From the NCBI GenBank assembly GCA_029964075.1, contig CM057136.1, positions 13,752,381 through 13,816,380 on the forward strand: DNA of 64,000 nt, in the 5' to 3' direction. The position numbers and the translations under genes were made by a program. Below, piece by piece: positions 1 through 31,400 of the stretch. The notes beneath the pieces were generated by a model. It saw only the letters and a program-made list of their open reading frames with translations, made no database searches and was not told where the DNA came from. Source of the DNA: Patiria pectinifera (lineage: Eukaryota > Echinodermata > Asteroidea > Valvatida > Asterinidae). The first letter of the stretch is position 1. The number at the start of each line of letters is the position of its first letter.

Positions 1-27
1 AATAATTTTTCCTTTTTTGTTTTTTAG

Positions 28-3000
28 GCACGCAAGAAGCACATTCACCAGCAGAGCACCCTGTCCACCATGACGTTAGCCAAGGCGGCGTTTCTCTGCA
101 GCGTGCTGTCAGAGCAGCCGGACTGTCACCACCTGGCGTTCAGGATTGGCATGTTTGGATTGGAGCTGCCACGGCAACCGGCATCCACAAAGGCCCTGGA
201 GGTATTTAATTTAGCTTGTTTGTTGGTCTGTTAGTTGTCTGGCTGTGTCTGTTGCCCATAGGCAAAGGCACTTTACCTGCTGCCTTAATGTCTCTCCTTC
301 ACACAGACCCTGAAAATATTTTCGTTTGTTGGTTTGTCTGCCTAGTTGTCTGGCTTGTCTGCTGTCCTTATGCATAATTTTATTAACTTTTTAATTTCAT
401 TTACAGGTGAAACTGGCCAATCAGGAGTCGGATTTGGTGGCCCTCTTGAAGCGCTTGCCCCTCACGCTGACGGAGGTGACGACGATACGTCAGTTGGCGC
501 AGGATCTGCACGAGGGCGCCCTTGTGTTCAGAAGCGCAGCATTGCTGGCCCTCTTCATATTCGATGCACTTTGCCTTCCAGGTAACGGGCACAAAGACCA
601 ATTAAACTTAGGCAAACCAGATCAAAATTTGCAACTGACCTGACCCAATACTGAGTTCTGTTCAATTTGGTTAGATTTGGCATCGAGTTTAGCTGGGTCA
701 GAGCAATGTCAGTTTGCAGTGTTTGGAGCAGATCATTTGGTTAAGCAGTTGCTCCCTTGAAACACGTACTTTTGATACACTGTTTGGGATAACATCAGTC
801 GCATGTTTGAATAGGTAGAGCACTTTAACATGCACTTCGTTGGTGTAAGGTTCAATTCCAAAAGTTTCCGTTTATTTACCTCTTTCAGGCCAATCCTCCT
901 CCCTGAGTCGTTCCCACACTCGGTCAGTCTCCTCCCGGGACCGTCTTCCCACGGATGAGAAGGTTGGCTTCGACGCGGCCGTGGCTGCCTTGGCCATCAA
1001 GAGCAACGTGTCGGAGTCGGAGCATCCACTGCTTTGTGAGGGGATCAGGAGACAGAAGGGAGAGCTGAGCACCACGCTGCTGGTTCACTACAAAGACGAC
1101 CAGAATAAGCTCAGAAAGGTCAGTAGAGAGGAAGAGATTATATAAGCATGAAATCTGTGGACTTGACCACAAAACATCCGATAATATCATCTTGCACTCA
1201 ATAAACAGACAGTTTCATAAGAATATCCAAACTTACTGTTGAAATTACAAATTACATTTGACAGTACATTCTTTAAAAAAAATATTCTGCTGAAAATTTG
1301 AGATGAAAAATTAAATGACCTTTCCTGTCTTGTTCCTTGCTTTCAGAAATACTTGGAATATCACCCTTCTTACAGATATTTTCAGAAAATGGACATCTAA
1401 ATATAATTTTTACTCCTATATTGAATTGAAGATTCTGGATGCTTTGCTGGACAAGCAAGGACCCAAGACCCAGCGATCCTCACAGCCCTTCCCACAATCC
1501 TCGGCGTGTTCCTCGCAAGACGGTAACCGCAGCAACGCATCTGCACTGGTAGGCGAGGGGCAACAAGATGCCTCCCACCAGCGGCGTAGTCCGAACCATA
1601 GTCCCCAAGGCGAGGCCGGTGATAAATCCCCAGCCGCTGACGCTGCCGTGTCGCAGCTGACGCACGCTGTCGCGTCTTGTAACGTTCGTCCCGACATCAG
1701 CCCCTCCCGACCCCGAAACCCCATCCCAGAGACCCCCAGTATTGCCAGCTGCATCCAGCACCTGAACGCGCGCAAGTCCACATCACCTGAGCAGCCGTCT
1801 GCATCACCATCATCATCATCACAGCATCAAGCTCGGCCGGTACCGTCCTCCGCGTCCTCATCCCAGCCTGCGAGGGCGCCCTCCGACGTCGTCGCGACGG
1901 GTTGGAACGAGGACCCGGGGGCGTGTTCGGGGATGATCTCCGTGGGGCCGGACATCGACCAATGGAGGCAGGCCCAGTCTAGGATCAGCGGTGGGCGGAG
2001 TAGCTACATGTGTTGGGGGAGGATTTTTGGCAAGAACCAGAAGAGGAGTAAAGGTATGTAGCGAACATTGCCAAATTGTATGAACGGCAAAGACCAATTG
2101 AAGCATGCATGCCAGTACTTTTGCCTTTACTTAGACTCACCACAATGGTCCTATTGTCCTACTCATCATCCAGGCATGGCAGCCATTGACAGCAGCGCGC
2201 CAGAGACCACATCCAGTGATAACTCCCCCACCATGGGCCGCCGTGTGCCCCCAGGGGGCTGGGGACGCTACCACGGGCCCGGCAGCGACAGTGGAAGCAG
2301 CGGCAATTCCAGTGATTCCATTAGCTCCAGCAGTTCAGCCGAGAGGGGGACATCGGGTACTAGGCCCAAGATGCGAGACGTGGAGGGGTAAGTGCTGTTG
2401 ATGAAAGAACATCACCTTTTTTTTTTAATTTGTAAGTGAGGACAATATTTGGTATTTGTTTGAACCTTGCTGCAGAGACAGTACTATTTTTTGCAGTGCG
2501 TTTTGCATTATTTTGTAATTACGCCAAAATTTCTGGGTAGAAAGATTTCATATTTCACACGATCCTCATCAAGCCCCTTTAAAATCGGTTGAACCTTTGA
2601 CCTGGAATGTCCTAGCTAAGCACTGGCACTAGTAACAAGAACAGTATGCTTTTATTCATAACTCCCTGAGGGTAGATGGCCTTGAGCCGGGTAGGGTGGG
2701 CATAATCAATCATCCTGTCACTAGAACCAGCAATAAACCTTAAGTGCCCGTTGTTTCCAATCCTTTGAGACATTCTACAGCCCAAAGAGCATATTCTTCC
2801 CAGGATCAACAGAAGAAGAATGCACATTACACCCAACATTAATTTACAGACCACACAACAAATTTCCTTTATCTATTTATAAATTTGATATATTTGGTTA
2901 AAATAACCAATATATATGTTGAAACAGCCTGATGCCTTCATCGCCATGGATACGACCTGGGCCATCATTAGCAGCTGATATACAGGGAGCAGACTCAAGA

Positions 3001-5908
3001 AGCTCTACGCCAAATTCCAAAGTAGTCAGGTAAATTAAGCAAGCCAAAAAATCCTGAACATTTAAATCCACAATAACAGACTCCACACCTGGAATTCCCC
3101 CTTCCGTCCCGGAAGTCCATCGCAAGCTACTGCCTAGTTAATCCCAGTACCCATTTGTACTCCTGTAATATGAGAGAGGCAAGTTTGAGTAAAGTGGCTT
3201 GCCCAAGGACACAACATTAGGCCAGCAACTGAACTTGAGCCACTGACCCTCTGATCATGAGTCGCAAACCCTAAACTTATACATGTGTGTACTTTTCTTG
3301 TATACTTCAAATTTCCTGCTTTGCGTAAATGTCACTGTAAATGCCAGTGTCATTGTCATTGTCATTGTATTGTCACCAACAGGAAAGGAGGCAAGAAAGG
3401 CGGTCGCAGCGACGCTTCCCCTTCCATCCCCAACCAGCCCAGCGAAGCCTCAGCGCATTTCTTCTTCGAGCTTGCCCGGACCGTGCTGACCAAAGCCGGT
3501 GGGTCTAGCAGCACGTCTCTCTTCACGCAGCCGGCCGCTAACGCCAACCACTCGGGACCGCACCGAGGTTTACACCTGTGCGCGTTTGAGATCGGTCTGT
3601 ACGCGCTTTGGTTGCACAACGCCGTTACTCCAAACTGGCTGTCGAGGACCTACTCGTCTCATGTATCTTGGATCACAGGTATGTATGGGGAGAATGTGCA
3701 ATTAAACAGGCAATAACTTGAGGTTCATCTCGAGGCTCTGCGAGGTTTTTTTACAAGATACCTCGAGGTTCAACTTTGAATTCTTCCTTTGAACCCTTCC
3801 TTTGAATCCTTCCTTAGGTCAAGCCATGGAGATCGGCAGTGCGGCCATCGGTATGCTGGTGGACACCTGGGAAGGTCACCTGACACCGACCGAGGCCGCC
3901 TCATTGGCGGATAAAGCCTCGCGAGGTTTAGATCCTAACATGGTCGGTACGGCCGCCGAGCTGGCTCTGTCCTGCCTGAGGCACGCCCACGCTCTGAACC
4001 CGACCGAGGTTAACAGAGCTCTAACACAGGTAAGTCTAGTATTTTTATGAACCTGGTAAGCACGGCAATTTGTCAAGCGCAGAAATTCCCTCAACAGGAA
4101 TATATTTGCTTATAGAAAACAGATTACCAGCTAAACGTTGATATGATGTGTATTTACTTTTGGTTGGTTCCCATATTTTGTGCTTAAATTTGCTAAGCTT
4201 TGCTGAAATTTTCTGAGCAAAAATTGACCAATTATATGTTTTCATGTTTGCAGTGTAAAGAACAAGACTACCAGATGCTGGCTAATGCCTGTCTAGCTGT
4301 GGAGAGTGCAGCGAAGGGCGGTGACGTGTACCCAGATGTACTCTTCAATGTTGCCCGCCAGTGGGAGTGGCTTCATGACAACATGTGGGGTGCCACTAAC
4401 AATCGTCGAGCCCGGCCAAGCGAGGGTGCCGATGCCCACCAGGTGGCGGGTCACAATGGCTCGCCGACAACCGAGAGTGGTCAGATTGTACCGTATTCAG
4501 TCGCCGTGAGCGTGGCTCCCAACGCGGCAATGGTCAGCCCGTTGCTGTTACCGTATGGAGTAGCCCGGGTACCAGCCCAGGCCGTACAGGTACCGCTCGT
4601 GTACCACCCGGGCTGTCCGGAGTACGTCCAAGTTGATCCGTCGTATCTCCCGAGGTTACCAGGAACATTCCAAAGCTACCCTGCGTTACAACACGGTCGA
4701 CACGGGACTCCAGACCACAGACAGTTACAGCCTAACGCCCACAACGTGCATTGGAACGGTGTCCACCAATGTCCACCGTACTATTCCACCTGTCCCTACT
4801 CCTCCCCAAATCCCGTTCCCCAGGGGGTACCGTTACCCATTCCAAATCAGTTCCCCACCCAGGCAGGAGCACCCCCTGCAGCCCAACAGGGAGTTCCCCT
4901 CCGCGGCGCCCACGTCGGCTACCCCCTACCGGTCATGCATCCCAGGCCGTCCACAGCGCAGCCGACCCCTCCACAGCAAAACCTACCTCTCCAGCAAGTG
5001 GTCGGGCCCATGGGCCCACATCAACACACAGGACTGTTCTATTTGGATGCAGCGTATAGGGTAGGAATGCTGGCTATTGATACCCTGGCGAGGAGGGTGC
5101 ACGATGAGAGGACTCAGGCGAGATTCTCTCCCAATCCACCTTACGGGGAAGACATCAAGTGGCTCTTGGAGATATCCAAAAGGCTCGGTAAATAAAGAAA
5201 TTCCCAATCACAAATCCCTTATACCAGAAAGACCTGCTCAACTCTTTCCAGATTTACTCAATTTTAACCAATCTTCCCAAAACCAGACAGCAGAAAATTC
5301 ACAGTAATAGTAGTTTCCCTGACTTTTAATCGTCCACTACATCCTTCTTTTTGCCAAGAACTACACCTTGGATCAGTTTGAAGCACCAAAACAAAGCTTG
5401 TAAGCCTTAAAGTTCTTAAACTCCTAGATGAGTTAACTTATGAAACTTTGGTCATTTAAAATTTTGTGTCCCTTTTTCTGTTTGTGCAGGTTCCAGCTAT
5501 CTACAGCAGTTCTGTGCTTGCGTACTGAACGTGGTGGTCAGTCCCTTCGTCTTACACACCATAGCTTGGGAAGCCGCCCACTATTTGGCCTCCAACAACC
5601 ACACCCCCATCCAGGCCAACCTGCGCTCCCCGATCCTCAGCCCCATCGTCCAGAAGTGTGTCCAGATGTACATCCAGTGCATCCACCAGCGCATGTACCA
5701 CGTGACCCAGCCCGAGTACGACGACTTCATCAACGTGGTGCAGAGCGCGCAGAAGGCGTTCGTCATGGCGCCGGGCGGCATGGCGCAGTTCAACGACTTC
5801 CTGCAGTCGCTGCGCCGGTTGAGGCCGTGCAAGCGCGAGCTGTGGACGCGGCTGGCTAGTACGCTGTCGCCCGGAAATGTCTTTGAACACACTTCAAGCA
5901 GCCATTGA
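28..5908 (+). CDS. ZSWIM8: ZSWIM8, C-terminal part (nine exons, 5' end outside window)
   Basis: ZSWIM8 (EBAX-1 in C. elegans, Dorado in Drosophila) is the substrate receptor of a Cullin-RING E3 ligase and is known for Argonaute decay in target-directed microRNA degradation. Exons read from GT/AG borders are 28..201, 407..581, 889..1118, 1432..2053, 2174..2387, 3383..3678, 3818..4029, 4254..5187 and 5490..5908. They join in one open frame of 1091 codons ending in TGA. Blocks that match what I recall of the vertebrate protein include GMFGLELPRQPASTKALEV, VKLANQESDLVALLK, SSHVSWITGQAMEIGSAA, AAYRVGMLAIDTL and YDDFINVVQSAQKAF. The SWIM zinc finger and the BC/Cullin boxes lie in the N-terminal part, upstream of this window. 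The identification is firm; the first exon border relies on an acceptor 27 bases from the window edge. Confidence 0.96.
1432..2387 (+). CDS. ZSWIM8: ZSWIM8 low-complexity Ser/Pro linker exons
   Basis: These are two consecutive exons (1432..2053 and 2174..2387, joined through a split Gly codon). They begin ILDALLDK, which aligns with the vertebrate ZSWIM8 stretch after KDDQ.KL. A long Ser/Pro/Gln-rich region follows, with poly-Ser encoded by a TCA/CAT run near 1800-1830. The second exon starts GMAAIDSSAPETTS, a short conserved ZSWIM8 block, and then runs into a Gly/Ser-rich stretch. The region is probably disordered and acts as a linker in the ligase receptor. The length differs from vertebrates, as expected for low-complexity sequence. 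Confidence 0.9.
3120..3280 (-). repeat. SINE fragment, tRNA-derived (reverse orientation)
   Basis: In reverse orientation this intronic stretch reads as a tRNA-type head (GTTTGCGACTCATGATCAGA) followed by a body with GTTGTGTCCTTGGGCAAGCC and a GGGTACTGGG segment. The same order is seen at 16483..16760 (direct) and 13368..13485 (reverse). It lies in the ZSWIM8 intron before the exon at 3383 and does not touch splice sites. The copy is truncated and diverged. Confidence 0.7.
4254..5187 (+). CDS. ZSWIM8: ZSWIM8 large exon with Pro/His/Gln-rich segment
   Basis: The exon opens CKEQDYQMLANACLAVESAAKGG..YPDVLFNVARQWEWL, a conserved helical block of ZSWIM8. About 200 residues rich in Pro, Gln, His and Tyr follow. 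It then returns to conserved sequence (LDAAYRVGMLAIDTLARR, PPYGEDIKWLLEISKRLG) before the donor at 5188. The central part matches the Pro-rich stretch at the same place in vertebrate ZSWIM8 in composition but not in residue order. The borders are clear: the acceptor follows TTTGCAG and the donor is GTAAAT. Confidence 0.93.
5490..5908 (+). CDS. ZSWIM8: ZSWIM8 terminal coding exon
   Basis: The last coding exon starts with the split Gly codon (G|GT). It encodes SSYLQQFCACVLNVVVSPFVLHTI and continues to NDFLQSLRRLRPCKRELWTRL before TGA at 5906. Vertebrate ZSWIM8 ends shortly after the equivalent ELWQRVS segment. Here a short tail (ASTLSPGNVFEHTSSSH) follows. The exon is much richer in G+C than the introns on either side, which are clearly AT-rich. 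Confidence 0.94.
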
Positions 5909-8900
5909 CCAACCATATTTTATTTCCAACAAAGTATCAAATTCATCAAAAAAAGTGTTTAGATCCACAAAAAGGACAAAACGTCTTGACCTGAATATTT
6001 AAAATACGCATTATCATAAAATGGTGTATTAACAACAAAAATAGACATGGGTTATTTATATACATATCAATTTATTATAATCAAATATCCAAAAATGTGA
6101 CTTGCTGTTTTTTGGCATTTCCTTATAGAAATCACTTGCATTTATAATTTCAGATTGTAATATCCATAACCCAATTTCATCCTTGACTTGTTTCCCCCAT
6201 TTTGATACAAAGAAACGCTTTGTTGTTATTTTTGTTTGTGTTTTCGAGGCTGTAAATAGTGATGTACTTAATGTCGTGTATGATACCTAACGTGTGCAAA
6301 CTGTCCTCGTGTCAAAAAGTGAGCATATGTATAAAAACTAGTTTCGCATCCACAGGAAGACTGTGTAGAGTAGAATTATTTAGAGCAGAAAGACTTGTAA
6401 GACAGACTAAGAATCTTAGAAGGGTGCACTTGGACGATTCCATAGTCACTTTGTGCAGTCTGAAAGGGGTACCAGACCTCTGATTCTTGAATGTGGCTAC
6501 ATGCGTAAAATTTCATTCGGAACAAACAATGGCTCTGAGTGGAATAGCAGATCGAGTCTGGTGCCACTACTCCACAATGACACAGTGAAATGCTGTATAA
6601 AGGCTTTGTTACATACAAATGCCTGTGCATGACAAGAACAGGCACTCAAATTCAATTCAGATATACTTCACATCGAATTTCATTGGCTGTTCATGAAATT
6701 GGTGTGACATTGAGCGGGGAAGCACAGGTACAATGTACCTACGTTTGTGAACACTTTGCAAACTGGTAAGCTTCAGACTAGGTTGAGTTTCCGTGGTTAT
6801 GACGTATGAGGAGCTTGTAGATATCATTGTAGATGTGTCAGTAAACACAAACACAATTGTAAAGTTTTAGACCGTGCAGTCGTTTTATTTAAAACTGTTG
6901 TAATTGTGTTGATATTTTGTCGTTCAAGGGTTTCACAGTCAGCAGTCATCGCCTGGTCGCTAGGTTTCCAGTTTCCTGCGGTTTAACCTGGTTACTGGTA
7001 ATTTCCCCAACAATTAAAAAAAAATCACTTATAAAGGCGTTTAAAAACCACATGTGTGTGAGACTTGAGTATTATTCGAAAGGTGTACCCAGCATTGTTG
7101 ACGAGACAAATGTATTGTTTGTACACCGGTATGCAGTGTGTGCCTATATATCTGTCAATATTCAATACCATTTATGTAGGTCTTAAAACAGCTGGTTCCC
7201 CTGCTTTCTCTAACTAAAATAATAATGTAATGACCATAGGGTCCCAGACAAAAAATGGCCGTGTGATTGTAAAAATGTCGGTTAATTTCTGGGGGGAAAA
7301 GGCCTCTTCCTAAAACATGAAGTTAGAAATTATATAGTTAGTAAGCATTACTGAATATTAAAGTTATTTGTTTTTACAACTGTGAAAATTTACAACAGGT
7401 TAACGTTAAAAGTACAGGAAAAAAAAGGCTTTTTACTCCATGTTGGTGTTTTACAGTGTTTTATGTGCAATGATCTTAGACTGTTTTGTCTTATGAATAT
7501 TTACGTATTATTTACATGACTGTCGAATCATATTCTTATTGCTTAAGTGTCATCTTTCTTCCTCAGATTTAATTGGCTGTTGCTATGTTGTGGGTGGAGC
7601 TTCCATTTCTATGTCAGCAGTAGCTCATGAATAATAGATTAGTAGGAAGAGTTGAGTAGTATATACCAAAAAAAAATGCAAATTACATGTATGCAAATAT
7701 GCGTATTGATTGCAACTGTTCTAGCAAATCCAAATCTTTGCAAACATGAATATGCATAAAGTGGGCGTTGCCTTTTTACTGTCTTTGTAGATCACTCTTT
7801 TTAGCAAGCAATTAGTGATTCTCTAGAAATTAGATATGCAGATTACAAATTACCATAAATCTATACAATCAGGTATTTGGTTAATTTTCAAGTAATGAAT
7901 ATGCAGTAGATATTTTAAATTCGTTGTGTTTCTCAATCTTAGTGACTTTAAAAATATAATTTTATAATCCTCCGAACAATTTGATTCAGTTGTGTTCCCA
8001 TGGTAATTGTTCCATTACCATCCCAAATATAGGTATTGATACTACAATTAATGTCAAATTCTGTAATACTGTATTTGTTTGTGGGAATTATTTTTCCACA
8101 ATCAATCAGTGGCAGAATTGGAGGAAAAAAAACAGAACACGAAAACCTTTCAATCAAAAAATACCTTGTAATGAATTTTGAAAGTTGAATTGGGAAAAAT
8201 TCTGCTAATTTGTATAAAGGGGATTTTATGTATTGTACATTTGGAGTTTTGGTCTTTAACAAAACTGTGAAACTTTTTTGGGGGGGGGTGTTCCAAATTC
8301 AGTAACTTATCTATTTAGGAGTTGCTGAGGGTATATAGGGCAATTGATCGAAGAAGACCCAGGAAACTCTGTTTACTTGAAAAGTTTGTTTACTTTCAGT
8401 TGTTTACTTTACAGTTCTCAGGTTTTGATATTTTTTAGTGTACATAGTATTTACGAAAAAAAAATTAAAAATGTATTTGTTTATCGCCCCTTTCGTTTCC
8501 AAAGAAAAGTTAATTCAGTCGTCCCAGAGGCAGCGAAGTTGATTTTGACATCTGACAAAAGCTGTCCATCAAATATTTTGATTATATTTGTTTTTTGCAG
8601 ATCCCTAACCCCCACCATGAACGATGGATATAATTACATAATTTGATATTTTTTATCGTTATTTTCTTCTACATTTTAGTGTTTTTAAACATCTATTCTT
8701 GATCTATGTCAATTTAGTCATGTGATTGTAGAAATGGATGCACTCCATTTAAGGCAAAAAAAAAATAAACGAAAGAAACTTGAAAAAAAATTAAAAAGGT
8801 CTTTGTTTGTTTGTTGTATCAACCGTATTCTTTTCTTTTCTTTTTTCGGAAGAGGAGGGGTCGTTTTTCTGCCAGATGCACTTCACATTGATATAATTAC

Positions 8901-8937
8901 CCTTGAGCGTCTGACTCTCAAATGTCAAGGGTGAAAC

Positions 8938-9008
8938 GACCCCCACCCCACCCCACCCAACTCCCACTCCACGCCACCCCACCCAACTCCCACCCACTCC
9001 ACCCCTAC
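8938..9008. repeat. C-rich minisatellite (CCCACCCAACTCCCACTCC-like unit)
   Basis: About 70 bases are almost pure CCCAC/CCAACTCCCAC units, with the segment CACCCCACCCAACTCCCAC repeated. The strand bias is strong (C/A only), so the other strand is G/T-rich and could form G-quadruplex-like structures. It sits between the probable 3' ends of two convergent genes. Confidence 0.75.
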
Positions 9009-9057
9009 TTCAGCACCCTAACATCAGACAGACTTCGAGTTAGACACCGGGGTGTGA

Positions 9058-9200
9058 AATCTCAGCTTTTTAGCTGATTTCAGCTTTTTTTGTTTTGGAT
9101 TTCAGCTTTTTTCCCTCACTTGCTGTGTACAAAAGTATAGGAGATTTCCAAAATTCAGCTTTTTTTACACCCTTTTCAGCTGTTTTCAGCTATTTTTATC
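9058..9200. repeat. Degenerate TCAGCTTTTT tandem repeat
   Basis: TCAGCTTTTT or close variants (TTCAGCTTTTTT, TTCAGCTGTTTTCAGCTATTTTT) occur about seven times in roughly 140 bases with irregular spacers. It lies directly after the C-rich minisatellite and is not coding. Confidence 0.65.
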
Positions 9201-9279
9201 AGTGGTCACTCACACCCCTGTAGACAATCCACTTTTTCTAATCTATCACTGGCTTTGATAAGATTATATTTCGCCTAAA

Positions 9280-9560
9280 ATAGGTGCCGCTGCCACTATC
9301 CGCTCCGTTCACAAGTACCCCCTCACCGGCAAAGGAAATACAGTTGGGGGTGACCGAACGACGCCATCTTGCCTGACTACAATATTTTGCCGTGAAGCGC
9401 GGCCACTGCGTGTACGTGCGTCACACACAAGGAACGGTGCGCGCGCGTCAACCAGCGAAGTGTATGTGTCCCGCCCATGGAACTTCATTGCTAGGTAAAA
9501 GGGCGCCCTCTTTCGTTGGCGCACGGAGCCCATGCACAGACAATTTGCTAGATACATAAG
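9280..9560. other. Isolated GC-rich segment of unknown function
   Basis: This is a GC-rich, CpG-rich patch (CGCGCGCGTCAACC, GGGCGCCCTCTTTCG) inside AT-rich spacer. It contains one short open frame on the - strand with no family signature. It could be part of a dispersed element, a regulatory island, or an old promoter. The sequence does not decide between these. Confidence 0.4.
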
Positions 9561-9620
9561 TTTGAAATTAGACAATACAGTTTAAAGTCAGACACCGACT
9601 CATATTGCTTTTCTGCACAC

Positions 9621-9626
9621 TTTATT
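9621..9626 (-). terminator. Candidate distal polyadenylation signal of the mosaic protease gene
   Basis: AATAAA reads on the - strand about 1.1 kb downstream of the protease stop codon. Use of this site would give a 3' UTR that includes the SINE at 9776..10075. A nearer AATAAA at 10635..10640 competes with it. Confidence 0.4.
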
Positions 9627-9775
9627 AGAAAGTACACATGTTGTAAAACATCTGTGGACCATGACTATTATAATATCACACTTCTTATCTACAGACACTT
9701 TGACCATTAAAATTTTCATTGTGGGTGCTTTGACAAGTGCAGGATCTTGGTACCAATCAACAAAGTAAAAAGGAA

Positions 9776-10075
9776 ACGTGTGGTCTAGCGGTGGAGCACA
9801 GGATTCATGATCGTGAGGTTGTGGGTTCGAGCCCCGCCGTGGCCATGTGTGTTGTGCCCTCGAGTAAGGCGCTATACCTCAATTACTCCTCTCACCCCAG
9901 GTGTTAAATGGGTACCTGCAATGCTCGGAAGGCAACAGACTCGCTGTGGAGGAGGTGTGGCGATCCTCCACAGCAGCATTTCATGGACTCGAGTCTGGCC
10001 CAATCGCTTCGAAAGAGAGATGGGCACTCCATTCCTGTGATCACAGGTTCGTCCCCTTTACCTTTTTCTTATATC
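9776..10075 (+). mobile_element. SINE with tRNA-like head
   Basis: The head reads GTGGTCTAGCGGTGGAGCAC (box A-like) and GTGGGTTCGAGCCCCGCC (box B, GGTTCGANNCC), separated as in a tRNA. The body has TGTGTTGTGCCCTCGAGTAAGGCGC and AAATGGGTACCTGC, and the tail ends CTCCATTCCTGTGATCACAG. The body and tail share order and motifs with the copy at 16483..16760, but the head belongs to a different subfamily. It is embedded in the probable 3' UTR of the - strand protease gene. Confidence 0.78.
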
Positions 10076-10634
10076 AGTAATTTCTTAGGACCAGCCCATT
10101 TAAAAGTTAAAAATGAAACTGTATAAATCAGTGGCCAGATCTTGACCAGTTTGCCCAAACTTAATCAACACCATGTCTTCATTGGGCAAAATGTGAATAA
10201 CAACTTAACTGCATATTACTTGAAAGGTTCCTAGCACATGACAACATGCATTTGACTTAATCCCAGGAAATTCTTATTGGTACTTTAATGCGTTCTTTTA
10301 ACGATCAAACAAAATATCTCATAACTGGAATTAGGTACATGATTCACAAAGTAAAAATTCCTGCCAAAAAAAATATTTTCACTTCATTACACAAGCATGC
10401 ATCTACAATAAAAAGGGCAAGATTAAAATCCGTGCTGAGGTCTATGGGTATATGAAAAAAAAATTTTTTTTATGATACGGTACAAATTTCTGCAAATATA
10501 AATATACTCTTTACGACGACATTGAAAAGCACACAATAATAAAACTCTAGTGTATAAAACGGACCAGATTTGATCACTTAAAACAGTATCGAATGGGAAC
10601 AAGTTTACGCCTAGTACCAGATAAACACGATGAC

Positions 10635-10640
10635 TTTATT
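10635..10640 (-). terminator. Candidate proximal polyadenylation signal of the mosaic protease gene
   Basis: AATAAA on the - strand lies about 130 bases past the TAA stop at 10769..10771. Position and sequence fit a normal short 3' UTR. I could not decide between this and the distal site. Confidence 0.5.
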
Positions 10641-10768
10641 ATAATTTCTAGTTTAACCATGCCTTTAACTAGAGTTCCATTATGAAACCACTGGAAGTAC
10701 CGTCTAATTTTGCCGTTTATCCATAACTAATATCGGGTTATCGTACTGAATTTCCAGTAAATATCTCA

Positions 10769-30968
<20,200 letters not shown>

Positions 30969-31400
30969 ACTGCTGGCGTCCGAGTAGAGAAAATGTATCC
31001 AGCAAAACTTTGTAGAGGTATGCGAATCAGTTCCCTCGAAGAAGCAACTTCCCGGTTGTGTAGTTGTATGTTCCGCCGCTTGCAAACTTATCAACCCCAC
31101 TGTTTATTGATGGTCCCAGCAACTGCGGTAACAACCACGCAATTTATTGATATCGGTGACTTGCGGCCAAGCTGCGTTCTTCCAACACAGCTGTTTCTTG
31201 CCAGTATAGATACGTCACTCATCAAGCTAGCTTGGCTAGAACCAGGGTTGAGTGCACCGCGTGGGTGGTTGGGCTTTCCGCTTTCAGCCAATGAGCGCTG
31301 TATAATCGCTGATGACGTCATGCCCACTTGTCTTGTGGGTGTCGCGTGCGGTGTGCATGTGAACGGATGCAATGTACCTGGAAAAGGAGGGGGGGGGGGT
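30969..31400 (-). promoter_or_regulatory. Probable promoter of the mosaic protease gene (CCAAT box and perfect CRE)
   Basis: Upstream of the signal-peptide ATG there is a CCAAT at 31288..31292 (read on +) and a full palindromic CRE, TGACGTCA, at 31313..31320, about 320-350 bases from the ATG. No clear TATA box at the expected place. The G+C content is higher than in the flanking DNA. A CREB/ATF-responsive promoter is an inference from motifs only. Confidence 0.45.

Larger units (their letters stand above)
5909..9600. other. AT-rich stretch: ZSWIM8 3' UTR and spacer
   Basis: I see no protein gene here. The first part must hold the ZSWIM8 3' untranslated region. The only canonical AATAAA I found on the + strand is at 8764..8769, so either the UTR is long or a variant signal is used. 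Apart from the C-rich and TCAGCTTTTT repeats listed separately, the sequence is AT-rich with A/T runs. A GC-rich segment at 9280..9560 breaks the pattern. Confidence 0.6.

Noticed and set aside
9780-9850. tRNA gene
   Set aside because: Box A and box B are present but the stems do not pair as a full cloverleaf and the sequence continues into a SINE body shared with other copies.
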